Source of the DNA: Sunxiuqinia elliptica
Lineage (GTDB): Bacteria > Bacteroidota > Bacteroidia > Bacteroidales > Prolixibacteraceae
Length of the DNA stretch: 64,000 nt
NCBI RefSeq assembly: GCF_900113005.1
Contig: NZ_FONW01000002.1
Location: 806,001-870,000 of the forward strand
Direction of reading: 5' to 3'
The translations under genes were made by a program, and so were the position numbers. The notes beneath the pieces were generated by a model. It did not search any database. It worked only from the letters and a program-made list of their open reading frames with translations, and was not told where the DNA came from. Below, piece after piece: positions 18,201-26,555 of the stretch; positions within the stretch are counted from its first letter, which is position 1, and each line of letters opens with the position of its first letter.

Positions 18201-19466
18201 ATGAAAAGAATATGCTCAATCACGATAGCTTTAGTGGCGCTGATGGTTCACTTCGTAACTTTTCAGGCCAATGCTCAAGATTATACTTCAGATGAATTGT
18301 TTCAGATGGCTCGCACGGCTGCTTTTGAAGAGGATGATTATCCCAAAGCCATAAAGCTTTCAAAACAAGCCTTGGAAATAAGTCCGGATTATAGTGATAT
18401 TCGGATTTTCTTGGGACGAATTTACACATGGACTGACCATCAAGAGGAAGCACGGGAGGCTTTTCGCTATGTGCTGGAACGTTACCCGGGGCACGAAGAT
18501 GCGTCGATGGCAATAACCGATCTGGAGTATTGGAACGATAATAATCAGGCTGCTTTGGAGTATTGTAATAAGGGGCTTGAGGAGCATCCAGATTCGGAAG
18601 GTCTGTTATTGAAAAAGGCTCGAATACTAAATAATATGAAGCGATTTGATCAGGCCTATCAAGTGGCGGAGAACCTGTTGGAACAACATCCCGAGAATGA
18701 TGAAGCGCGTTCTTTACAACGAACGATTCGTTACGATTCAGCAAAGAATAAGCTTAGTGTTTCTCACGATTTTAGCTGGTTTGATAGCAAATACCCTGCT
18801 CATTTGCATGACAGTCCCTGGCACATTGTGGGGGTGGATTACAGCCGATACACAAAGATCGGATCTGTAATTGGACGGGTGAATTGGGGAAGGCGCTTTG
18901 ATAATACGGCTTTTCAGTACGAAATTGACTCTTATCCGTACTTAGCTAAGAATATCATGGCTTATATGAATGTCGGATTTTCTGATCACTCTGCCGTTTT
19001 TCCCCGTTTTAGAGCTGGAATGTCTTTATATTTTTCACTGCCCAAAGCTTTTGAAGCCGAAGCTGGAGCCCGTTTTCTGCGTTTTAGTAGCAATACTTGG
19101 ATTTATGTTGCGAGTGTTTCAAAATACTACAAAAGCTATTGGTTCAATTTGAAGACTTACCTTGTTCCAGGAAATGAGAAGATTTCACATTCTTACACCA
19201 TGACAACGCGTTACTATACGGGGGGTGCTGATGATTATTGGAAATTTAGTTTTGGCTATGGTTTGTCTCCGGATGACGCTGTGTCGGTTCAAAATTACAT
19301 TAGTGATTATCGCTTAAAGTCTGCCCATATTGGCTTAGGTTTTCGGAAAAGCATCAAGCGCTTTAATGTTATTGGACTTTCTGCATCTTATATCAATCAG
19401 GAGTTTAGGAAAGATCAGAAGGGAAATCAGATTAATACATCAGTTACATACATTCGCAAATTCTAA
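18201..19466 (+). CDS. YaiO-family outer membrane protein with TPR repeats
   Basis: A 421-residue secreted protein with a signal peptide ending near ANAQ (residue 26). Residues about 27-180 form tetratricopeptide-like helical repeats. The rest is a beta-barrel with the YaiO pattern: SHDFSWFDS, PWHIVGVDYSRYTKIGSVIGRVNWGRRF and an aromatic C-terminus ending in TYIRKF, as expected for outer-membrane insertion. TPR-plus-barrel proteins such as BcsC, PgaA and AlgK/AlgE serve as export channels of synthase-dependent polysaccharides, and this position after a GT2 and an LtaS-like gene fits that job. It may equally be a structural or modifying component, since YaiO itself is poorly characterised. Confidence 0.8.
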   Translation: MKRICSITIALVALMVHFVTFQANAQDYTSDELFQMARTAAFEEDDYPKAIKLSKQALEISPDYSDIRIFLGRIYTWTDHQEEAREAFRYVLERYPGHEDASMAITDLEYWNDNNQAALEYCNKGLEEHPDSEGLLLKKARILNNMKRFDQAYQVAENLLEQHPENDEARSLQRTIRYDSAKNKLSVSHDFSWFDSKYPAHLHDSPWHIVGVDYSRYTKIGSVIGRVNWGRRFDNTAFQYEIDSYPYLAKNIMAYMNVGFSDHSAVFPRFRAGMSLYFSLPKAFEAEAGARFLRFSSNTWIYVASVSKYYKSYWFNLKTYLVPGNEKISHSYTMTTRYYTGGADDYWKFSFGYGLSPDDAVSVQNYISDYRLKSAHIGLGFRKSIKRFNVIGLSASYINQEFRKDQKGNQINTSVTYIRKF

Positions 19467-19470
19467 AGCT

Positions 19471-20640
19471 ATGGCCTTATCATTTTTCAAAGGGATGAGA
19501 CGAAGAGTCATTTTTTTAATCGTAGTGGCAGCGGTTGTGCTTTTCCCGGTGGCTATTTTGCTGGGAATGAAAATGGTTTGGAAGATGAACTCGGAGCGTA
19601 CAGTAAATGTTGCCTATGTCGATAAAACAGATGCTTCAGAAGAACGTTTGGCACACAATGCCTTTTTTTGGGTGTTAAATAATCAACGGATAAAAAAGCC
19701 CAATGGTGAGTTTTATCAAAAAGGAACGGATTATTGGGGATTGTTTGCTGAGGCCAATAATAAGTATCGGTTTGCTGATTTCGATGCTCTTTCGGTAGCA
19801 CAGCAGGATTCATTGGCTGAGCGGTTGGATATGCTCATGTTGGCTGATACGTATGGAATTTATGACTTAAATGCCGGCCCGGAAATGCAACGGTTGATTT
19901 ATGGTGGTCTGAGTGAAGGTGATATGGCTTTATTTCGGCAAATGAAAAGACAAGGAAAAACAATTGTTGCTGAGTTTAATATTTTGCAAGCACCAACTCC
20001 TCGGAATATTCGCTACCAATTTCAACAAGAAGCGGGCATTGAATGGTCGGGCTGGACTGGAAAGTATTTTGAATCGTTGGATCCTGAAAAAGGGCAGCTT
20101 CCCGGATGGGTGTTTGAAGCTTATCAACGAAATAATCAGAAGCAGTGGGACTATAAAGATGCTGGGATTGTTCTGGTCCACGAAAATGGGCAGTTGTTGG
20201 TTTTGGAGGATAACGAGGAGCTTCTGGAGCCGATTCCTCAAATCAAGACGTTTGGTTATGGGATGGAACAATTGGGACTTCCGCGTGAACAGGAATTCCC
20301 TTATTGGTTTGATATTATGACGTTCGATAATTCGATCAATCATGCTGTTTCTGCTTACCAACTGGAGCTAACCGAGAAGGGACGAATAAAATTGAATAGT
20401 TTGGGAATTCCTGATCGATTTCCTGCAGTAATTATGAATGGCACTGAGGATTATGCGTTTTACTACTTTTGCGGCGATTTTAGTAGTAAGCCAGTGTCAA
20501 TGTCGACTAAAAAGTTTAAGGGAATTGAGTGTTTTAGTTCGCTGCTCAAAGGACGCCAGGGACAATTTGGAGAAGATCAGTTCTTCTACCGTTTCTATTT
20601 ACCGCTCATGAGCCAGCTATTGAAAGAATCGGTTCAATAG
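19471..20640 (+). CDS. Membrane-anchored protein of unknown function in polysaccharide locus
   Basis: A 389-residue protein with one N-terminal transmembrane segment (about 12-33) and a soluble, presumably periplasmic domain. It starts 4 bp after the YaiO-like gene; the ATG at 19471 is chosen because upstream extension would overlap that gene heavily. Features are an alpha/beta-like pattern with LMLADTYGIYDL, KTIVAEFNIL, EWSGWTGKYF and GNG/GTEDYAFYYF-type segments, and no known catalytic signature I recognise. The first conserved-looking stretch reads like a Rossmann-type ligand-binding or glutamine-amidotransferase-like fold, but this is speculative. Its place at the end of the operon suggests a role in glycan processing or as an inner-membrane partner of the exporter. 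Confidence 0.6.
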   Translation: MALSFFKGMRRRVIFLIVVAAVVLFPVAILLGMKMVWKMNSERTVNVAYVDKTDASEERLAHNAFFWVLNNQRIKKPNGEFYQKGTDYWGLFAEANNKYRFADFDALSVAQQDSLAERLDMLMLADTYGIYDLNAGPEMQRLIYGGLSEGDMALFRQMKRQGKTIVAEFNILQAPTPRNIRYQFQQEAGIEWSGWTGKYFESLDPEKGQLPGWVFEAYQRNNQKQWDYKDAGIVLVHENGQLLVLEDNEELLEPIPQIKTFGYGMEQLGLPREQEFPYWFDIMTFDNSINHAVSAYQLELTEKGRIKLNSLGIPDRFPAVIMNGTEDYAFYYFCGDFSSKPVSMSTKKFKGIECFSSLLKGRQGQFGEDQFFYRFYLPLMSQLLKESVQ

Positions 20641-20761
20641 GGGGGAATTCATTTTTTTTTGGTCAACGGAGAATTCGTTGGTCCAAACGCAAGCACTAGA
20701 GCGTTTGTTGATATGGTGGTTGTAAAACAATCACAGGAATGATTATTTGAACATATTGATT

Positions 20762-22816
20762 ATGAGACAATTTTCTTTTTTACTGCTGTTTTTAATTTCG
20801 ATGGTAAGTATAGGGCAAAATGAACCCAATCCAACTGATTTCTCCGACTGTAATTTTACTGCGGTTGCACATCGCGGATACTCTGAGTTTTACCCGGAGA
20901 ATACGCTTATTTCAATCGAAGAAGCCTTTAAAAGAGGAATTAAATATTGTGAGGTTGATGTCGCAATATCCAGTGATAATGTTTATGTGCTGCATCACGA
21001 TCCTTATACAATTAAGCGAACAACCAGTGGTAACGGAGAGGTGTCGGACAATACCTATGAGGAGTTGGCAGCTTTGGATGCCGGAAAGTGGAAAGCTCAG
21101 TATTTTACAGGCGAGAAAGTTCCTACCTTGATTGAAGCGTTGAAGCTGGCTCAACAATACGATGCATGTTTGTATTTAGATATCAAAGAGTTTGATGCTG
21201 AGGCATTGGAGCATACCTTGAAAGAGTCCGGGGTTGATCCGGAACGGATGATGCCAGCAATAACAACTTTTGAAAGAGCTGTGGAGTTTAATAAGCATTG
21301 TCCTGATTCTCCTTGGCTTTGGTTTGGTCCCGACCCAACAGATCCGAACGATCAGAGTTGGTACGAAGAACGAGTGGCCTTGGGCTGTAGAGTATTTGAA
21401 TTTATTGATGATGATCTTTTAGCTGACCCAGAATGGACTCAAACGTTTATTGAGAAGGCTCACGCAAGTGGCGCGAAAGTTTGGGGTTACACGATAAACA
21501 ATGAAGTATTGGTTAAACGATTGGTTGACATGGGGGTTGATGGAGTGGAAACAGACAGGCCTTATGTTGCTCAGCTTTATGTATGTGGGCATGATCCAGT
21601 TTCAACTTATCCGAAGCAAGAGACAACCGGAAATTGGGATTTTAAAAAATCAAACTTTGAAAATACTGGAATTGGCTCTCGTTTGAAGACCTTTGTGGGA
21701 GAAGGAGGACAGCTCCAGCCCATTGAATATGGAACAACCAATGACTTTGGTATTTCTCTGATAGCCGGGCGAGATACTGTTGTTGCCAAAATACCTGCTT
21801 ACAATTCGGATAACGGATTATTTGCTTATGATAATTTTATGATGGAAGATTCTGGCGCAGTTGACTTTAGCTACTCCATTATTATGGATATTCTTGTTGA
21901 TGCAAAGGATAGCGGTAAGTTTATAAGTTTAATTCAAACAAGCCCGGAAAATCTGAACGATGCTGACTTTTTTATTGCCCCGGATGCGGGACTGGGAACA
22001 TATGGTGAGTACCATGGCGAGTTTACTTTTGATGAATGGCATCGGATCATTTTCATCCACGATGGATATTTATTACGGAAATACCTTGATGGGCAACATA
22101 TTGGAGATGTACTCATTGAGGGATCGCGTTGGGCTTTATTCAACAACATGGCTTATCATGGCAATCACGGCTTGCTGTTTTTTGCTGATAATGATGAAGA
22201 GACGGCTGAAGTTTATGTGAATGCGCTTCAATTACGAAATTACGTGATGTCACCTGATGAAATTGTAGCTTTAGGAGGAGCTAAAGCAACGGGGATTCCG
22301 GTAAATAACAAAAAGGTTTTTTCGACCGGTATTGAGGAGCTTGATAGTGAACTGGTGGACTGGGAACGACAAATCATCTTCATTAAAGAGCAAGCGGGAC
22401 AGTCAGCCGCTAATTTGGCTTATGAGCTGCAGTTGAGTTACGGAGCAACCACAAGTATTCCAGAGAGTGGAGTCATTGATTTGCGAGCTGGAGAACACAC
22501 CTTTCAGGTTACAGCGGCCGACGGAAGTTCTACGAATTGGACAATCAAACGGGCATTCCCTGTAGGAGTAGATGATTTGAATGATACACACGTTGTTCAG
22601 GTTTATCCTAACCCTTTCAATCATTTGCTTCATGTAAAAATGACTAGTGAAGGGAGAATAAAGCTTGCCAATCTTACCGGACAGGTTTTGTTACAGCGTG
22701 ATTTAACCAGGGGGGAGAACACGCTCATGATGGACCAACTGCCAGCTGCAACTTACATTTATTCTGTTCAAACAGAAACCGGAACACGAAATGGTGTTTT
22801 GATCAAATCGAACTAG
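20762..22816 (+). CDS. Secreted glycerophosphodiester phosphodiesterase with LamG-like and T9SS domains
   Basis: A 684-residue protein with a signal peptide (cleaved near SIGQ, residue 19). Residues about 32-275 form a GDPD TIM barrel with the complete catalytic set: His37-Arg38 in AHRGY, Glu46-Asn47 in PENT, Glu64 and Asp66 in EVDV and His79 in VLHHD. A concanavalin/LamG-like domain (about 290-510), a small repeat domain ending in TAADGSSTNWTI, and a T9SS type A sorting tail beginning at VQVYPNPF follow. It should be displayed or released through the type IX system and hydrolyse glycerophosphodiesters outside the cell. Being next to an LtaS-like gene, it may trim phosphoglycerol from the locus's own glycan. 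ATG 20762 is preferred over TTG 20747. Confidence 0.85.
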   Translation: MRQFSFLLLFLISMVSIGQNEPNPTDFSDCNFTAVAHRGYSEFYPENTLISIEEAFKRGIKYCEVDVAISSDNVYVLHHDPYTIKRTTSGNGEVSDNTYEELAALDAGKWKAQYFTGEKVPTLIEALKLAQQYDACLYLDIKEFDAEALEHTLKESGVDPERMMPAITTFERAVEFNKHCPDSPWLWFGPDPTDPNDQSWYEERVALGCRVFEFIDDDLLADPEWTQTFIEKAHASGAKVWGYTINNEVLVKRLVDMGVDGVETDRPYVAQLYVCGHDPVSTYPKQETTGNWDFKKSNFENTGIGSRLKTFVGEGGQLQPIEYGTTNDFGISLIAGRDTVVAKIPAYNSDNGLFAYDNFMMEDSGAVDFSYSIIMDILVDAKDSGKFISLIQTSPENLNDADFFIAPDAGLGTYGEYHGEFTFDEWHRIIFIHDGYLLRKYLDGQHIGDVLIEGSRWALFNNMAYHGNHGLLFFADNDEETAEVYVNALQLRNYVMSPDEIVALGGAKATGIPVNNKKVFSTGIEELDSELVDWERQIIFIKEQAGQSAANLAYELQLSYGATTSIPESGVIDLRAGEHTFQVTAADGSSTNWTIKRAFPVGVDDLNDTHVVQVYPNPFNHLLHVKMTSEGRIKLANLTGQVLLQRDLTRGENTLMMDQLPAATYIYSVQTETGTRNGVLIKSN

Positions 22817-22935
22817 CTTGTTTACTTTCGTTCAGTCTGGTTGCAGAAGTTTTGATGTTGGGATATTCAGCATGAAGGCTGAGCTTTTACGGGTGCAACT
22901 CCTTTAGATATAAGGTTATTTAATCCGATTTAGTT

Positions 22936-24300
22936 ATGAGAACAAATCTCTTATGCTTTGCTTTTGTGCTTTGTGCTTTTATTGCTCAAGCTCAGTCAAC
23001 AAATTCGAATTCCTTTCAAGAGAATCGAAATGCTGAGGTAGCAGATAGTATTCCTGTTTTTAAGTCGGGGAGTTATGCTGTTTCACAGTATCAACTGAAA
23101 GGAGAAGAGGTTCAGGTGTTGGATATTCAGCGGGATAAGGGGTACTATTCTATTTTACAAATTAACTCGCCTGAGAAAACACCATTTGAATCAACCATTA
23201 CCTTGATGAATGAATCGGATGCAATGGGAGTGGAGTTTCTGGATTTGTACAATCAGAATTACTCCAGCGAAACCCAGTTTGGCATTCGTTTGCAAAAAAG
23301 AGGAAAGGGAAAATTTAAGCCGTTTGTTTTGGATTTTTCTGATGGAAAAACAAAGACCAAGGTTTTTCAGGCGACCAGCGATCAGCAAAGTACTTTTTAT
23401 GGAAAACTGAATGTTGCTGGTAATTTCCTTTCGGTTCAAGGGAAGGGGAGTGGTTACTCTTTTTCTGCCTTGGAATTGAAGAGTGATGAGCCTACGCCAA
23501 AACTGTGGCAAATTTCGCATAAGCAGGATATTCCACATGCCCTGACTTTTTCCTACCACGATGGAAACGGATGGATGTTTCCACTTATGATATCCGAGAA
23601 AGGAAATACATTGGTTGGCTCAATCGAAGATAAAAACAATGGTCGTTTTCAAGTTGATGGGGCTTCCTATTTTAAAGGAGATATGGTGCTGGATCAATCG
23701 AAATTGGCTCTTCGTGGAAATACAAATCAGATTGATTTTGGATCAGAACAAAGGCAGCGAGGGAGAATCATTAGTTCTGAAAGCTATCTGGGGCTTGAGA
23801 ATACGGTTGGCAACGCGTCGTTAAAATTGCTCGATTCAGGAGGCTTCCTATTTTCAGGGATGAAGGGGGTTACTTTGGAGTCTGAAGCGGCTTTAAGCGC
23901 ACTTCATTTTAGTGGAAAGGGAAAGAAGAAAGGACTACTGGCTTTTGACACGACTCATGGAAATCTGTTTTTTGAGATTCCAAGCGAAGGCCGAAAGCAG
24001 GAGCAAGCTGTATCCCTTTTGATTTCGGGTAAAAACGGAGAGGTATATATTGGAGCAAACCCCTCACACAAAAAGTTACAGGCAACAGGTCGGTTACATG
24101 CCAGCGATGTTCTTGTGAACTCGGCCTCGCTACTGGAAGGACGTTCTTCAAAAGAACTCAAAGAACTCAGAAAGCATGCGGAAGGGAAGGATTCGGAAGT
24201 GAGTTTACTCTTGGTCAACCAATTGTTGTTGGATAAGGTGGAGGAACTTTATCAGAAATTGGACGAGCTTGAGGATCGGATCAAAGAGCTGGAAAAGTAA
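22936..24300 (+). CDS. Secreted coiled-coil protein of tail-fibre/adhesin type, function unknown
   Basis: A 454-residue protein with a clear signal peptide (cleavage near IAQAQ, residue 20). The long middle is beta-rich and repetitive, with alternating small motifs such as FYGKLNVAGNFLSVQGKG and FQVDGASYFKGDMVLDQSKL, as in trimeric beta-helical shafts. The last 35 residues form a textbook leucine heptad coiled coil ending ELEDRIKELEK, which could trimerise the protein. Similar layouts occur in Bacteroidota surface proteins resembling phage tail fibres. No catalytic motif is seen. It has its own 119-bp upstream spacer after the GDPD gene and may be a surface adhesin or matrix protein linked to the predicted exopolysaccharide. 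Confidence 0.6.
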   Translation: MRTNLLCFAFVLCAFIAQAQSTNSNSFQENRNAEVADSIPVFKSGSYAVSQYQLKGEEVQVLDIQRDKGYYSILQINSPEKTPFESTITLMNESDAMGVEFLDLYNQNYSSETQFGIRLQKRGKGKFKPFVLDFSDGKTKTKVFQATSDQQSTFYGKLNVAGNFLSVQGKGSGYSFSALELKSDEPTPKLWQISHKQDIPHALTFSYHDGNGWMFPLMISEKGNTLVGSIEDKNNGRFQVDGASYFKGDMVLDQSKLALRGNTNQIDFGSEQRQRGRIISSESYLGLENTVGNASLKLLDSGGFLFSGMKGVTLESEAALSALHFSGKGKKKGLLAFDTTHGNLFFEIPSEGRKQEQAVSLLISGKNGEVYIGANPSHKKLQATGRLHASDVLVNSASLLEGRSSKELKELRKHAEGKDSEVSLLLVNQLLLDKVEELYQKLDELEDRIKELEK

Positions 24301-24498
24301 GTATCACTCCAACTTCTAATGGAAGGCAGTAAATGATAGCGTTATTTTCTGTTCGACTTTCCAAAATCAGACGTTCGACTTCACGAATTGTGTCGATTTA
24401 CAGGAGGTCTTCGTTCTATTTTTGTTGTGACTTTCGGTTAAACCAAATCAGAAGGTTGCTAGTATTCATGTTCACTAAAAATAGAAACGGAGCGTATT

Positions 24499-25161
24499 AT
24501 GGAACTAATTAAAAACCTGGAATGGCGTTATGCCACCAAAAAATTCGACCCCACTCGAAAAGTTAGCCACGAAGCGATGAATCAATTAAAAAGGGCGATT
24601 CAGTTAGCTGTTTCCTCTTATGGATTGCAGTTTTACAAGGTTCTGATAATTGAAGATCCGGAAGTGCGGGAGCAGCTAAAGCCAGCATCTTGGAATCAGA
24701 GTCAGATAACCGATGCCTCTCACTTATTTGTGTTCTGCAATTATGCAGATATAAATGATCAGGATGTTGATGATTTCATACGTTTGACTTCGGAAACGCG
24801 AGCCATTGAGCTCAGGCAGATTCGCGGTTACGGCGATTTTATAAAGGGCAAACTGAATGAAAAATCAGACACCCAAAAGCAAAATTGGCTGGAGCGTCAA
24901 CCATACATTGCTTTAGCTAATTTATTGATGGCTTGTGCCGAACTGAAAATTGATGCTTGCCCAATGGAAGGTTTCGAGCCGGAGAAGTACAACCAAATTC
25001 TGGGGCTTGATCAGCAAGGCTTAAATGCTTGCGTGATCGCAACAGTTGGCTATCGCGATTCATCGGATCGGTCGCAAGATTTGCCAAAGGTTCGGAAGCC
25101 AATGAATGAGCTTTTCGAAGAAATTAAACAGGCTGTCCCGAATGCTGTTTTAAGTAATTAG
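24499..25161 (+). CDS. Nitroreductase-family NAD(P)H-dependent flavin oxidoreductase
   Basis: A 220-residue protein of the NfsB/NfnB-like nitroreductase family. It starts with the characteristic FMN-binding pattern RYATKKFD and has SSYGLQFYKVLII, QPYIALANLLMACAELKIDACPMEGFEP and the closing ATVGYRDSSDRSQDLPKVRKP segment. These FMN enzymes reduce nitroaromatics, quinones or other electrophiles with NAD(P)H in the cytoplasm. Length is normal. The 198-bp spacer upstream holds short repeats of gttcgactt (24352, 24384) but no clear terminator. The downstream gene is a short-chain dehydrogenase preceded by a duplicated leader. A general detoxifying role is likely; no link with the polysaccharide genes is evident. 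Confidence 0.88.
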   Translation: MELIKNLEWRYATKKFDPTRKVSHEAMNQLKRAIQLAVSSYGLQFYKVLIIEDPEVREQLKPASWNQSQITDASHLFVFCNYADINDQDVDDFIRLTSETRAIELRQIRGYGDFIKGKLNEKSDTQKQNWLERQPYIALANLLMACAELKIDACPMEGFEPEKYNQILGLDQQGLNACVIATVGYRDSSDRSQDLPKVRKPMNELFEEIKQAVPNAVLSN

Positions 25162-25177
25162 GTTTGTTCTGAGGTAA

Positions 25178-25254
25178 GAGCGACGGATGGAGCGGTTCCA
25201 GCTGTCAAATTTGAATTTTTAAATTATCAGGAAATTAAAATTTATACGGATGAA
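25178..25254 (+). repeat. 77-bp direct repeat, copy 1 (leader and start codon of SDR gene)
   Basis: This stretch matches 25965-26041 without gaps at 71 of 77 positions, all six differences being transitions. It ends in the ATGAA that starts the SDR gene at 25250. The last 30 bases before the start (ATTATCAGGAAATTAAAATTTATAC region) are almost invariant, suggesting a shared leader or promoter. Confidence 0.85.
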
Positions 25255-25909
25255 ACGGATCATTATTACAGGAGCCAGCAGAGGAATTGGCCTGGCAGTG
25301 GTCAAACTGTTGCTGCAGGAAGGCGATTGTGAGGTGATTGGTACTTCGGTATCAGGAAACCATTCCATTGAAGCACCCAATTTCACTTGTTATTCGCTGG
25401 ATCTTGAAGTTGATGCTGCTGTTGATGAATTTGCTGAAAAAATAAAGCTTTTGGAATTTGATTACTTGATCAACAATGCGGGTGTTCTTCTTGAGCAAGG
25501 GAATAATTCGGCCATTGATTTTCAACAACTAGAGCAAACTTTTTCGGTTAATCTGTTTGGAATAATTCGGCTGACTGAGCACTTGCTTTCAGAAATTCAA
25601 GAAGGAGGGCACATCATCCAGGTAACTTCTAATTGGGGATCATTTAGCGATGCTGATTTTGATGCTTGTCAGCCTCATTACAAAATGTCAAAGGCCGCAT
25701 TGAATATGTACACCAAACTACTTGCTAAGCGACTTGAACCAAAGGGAATAATCGTTTCATCTTTTGATCCGGGCTGGGTGAAAACAGACATGGGAGGACC
25801 GGAGGCAAACAGAACGGCGGAAACCGTTGCCAAAGAGCTCATTGATTTGATGATCGGAAAAGTAGAAACTGGAAACTTTTGGTACAAGGGAAGGACTAGG
25901 CCTTGGTAA
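25250..25909 (+). CDS. Short-chain dehydrogenase/reductase
   Basis: A 219-residue classical SDR with TGASRGIG (7-14), NNAGVL after the fourth strand, VTSNWGS carrying the catalytic Ser region, and YKMSKAA with Tyr and Lys four apart. The substrate loop GWVKTDMGGP resembles carbonyl reductase-like SDRs such as CsgA and sniffer-type proteins. It probably reduces a small carbonyl with NAD(P)H in the cytoplasm. The protein is somewhat short (about 220 instead of 250 residues), which is normal for this subgroup. Its start codon lies inside one copy of a 77-bp direct repeat, which also precedes the DUF1330 gene at 26037, so the two genes probably share regulation. The natural substrate is unknown. 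Confidence 0.85.
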   Translation: MKRIIITGASRGIGLAVVKLLLQEGDCEVIGTSVSGNHSIEAPNFTCYSLDLEVDAAVDEFAEKIKLLEFDYLINNAGVLLEQGNNSAIDFQQLEQTFSVNLFGIIRLTEHLLSEIQEGGHIIQVTSNWGSFSDADFDACQPHYKMSKAALNMYTKLLAKRLEPKGIIVSSFDPGWVKTDMGGPEANRTAETVAKELIDLMIGKVETGNFWYKGRTRPW

Positions 25910-25964
25910 ACTGCCTTGTGCTGATTCATCAATCGTAATAATGAAATGAATAAATTATGAGAGA

Positions 25965-26041
25965 GAGCGATGGACGGAGCGGTTTCAGCTGTCAAATCTG
26001 AGTTTTTAAATTATCAGGAAATTAAAATTTATACAGATGAA
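25965..26041 (+). repeat. 77-bp direct repeat, copy 2 (leader and start codon of DUF1330 gene)
   Basis: Second copy of the repeat at 25178-25254, 92 percent identical and ungapped. It also ends in ATGAA, which here starts the DUF1330 gene at 26037. The similarity stops right after the start codon, so only the leader was duplicated, not coding sequence. Confidence 0.85.
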
Positions 26042-26462
26042 CGAAACGCATTTGATGCCGTCGCAAGAGGCAGGACGAAAGTTTGTGACAAGAGAAATTG
26101 AGGGAGCTGTTGTGATGCTAAACTTGCTTCGCTTTAGGTCGGTGGCTGATTATTCTGCCACTCCAGAACTCAATCCTGAGAAGTCAATCAGCGGGAAAGA
26201 GGCTTACTTGAAGTACATTGAGCACACCTTGCCATTTTTAGAAAAGTCGGGAGGCGAAGTCTTGTTTATGGGAGTAGGTGGAGACTTCTTAATTGGGCCG
26301 CAGGATGAACGGTGGGACTATGTCATGCTGATTAAGCAGAACAGTGTGGATAGCTTTCTCCGTTTCGAATCAAACCCGGAGTACATGAAGGGGATTGGAC
26401 ACCGGACAGCAGCTTTGGAAGATTCACGTTTACTCCCCATCGTTGAAGAAAACGGCAAGTGA
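26037..26462 (+). CDS. DUF1330 domain-containing protein
   Basis: A 141-residue soluble protein resembling the DUF1330 (dimeric alpha-beta barrel) family. Visible pattern elements are EGAVVMLNLLRFR near the N-terminus, SGKEAYLKYIEHTLPFLEKSGGEVLFMGVGG in the middle, and DYVMLIKQNSVDSFLRFESNPEYMKGIGHRTAALEDSRLLPI at the end. The last stretch is the part of this fold that follows the ligand pocket. Function of the family is not established; related folds bind small hydrophobic molecules or haem. Its leader is a copy of the one before the SDR gene at 25250, so the two are probably co-expressed, perhaps as separate transcription units. Confidence 0.75.
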   Translation: MNETHLMPSQEAGRKFVTREIEGAVVMLNLLRFRSVADYSATPELNPEKSISGKEAYLKYIEHTLPFLEKSGGEVLFMGVGGDFLIGPQDERWDYVMLIKQNSVDSFLRFESNPEYMKGIGHRTAALEDSRLLPIVEENGK

Positions 26463-26555
26463 TTGTATATTCGGTTGGTTTTCAATTGAGAACCATAAAC
26501 TTTTTTGGGAAACTCATGTTTAAAATGGATATATCTGAATTAATTGATATATCGA

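Noticed and set aside
19366-19470. N-terminal extension of the unknown protein upstream of 19471
   Set aside because: It would overlap the YaiO-like coding sequence by about 100 bp and give a basic, non-signal N-terminus, whereas the ATG at 19471 gives a clean membrane anchor.
20667-20706. Imperfect hairpins after the unknown gene as a terminator
   Set aside because: Stems are short or bulged and no T-run follows, so transcription may well continue into the GDPD gene.
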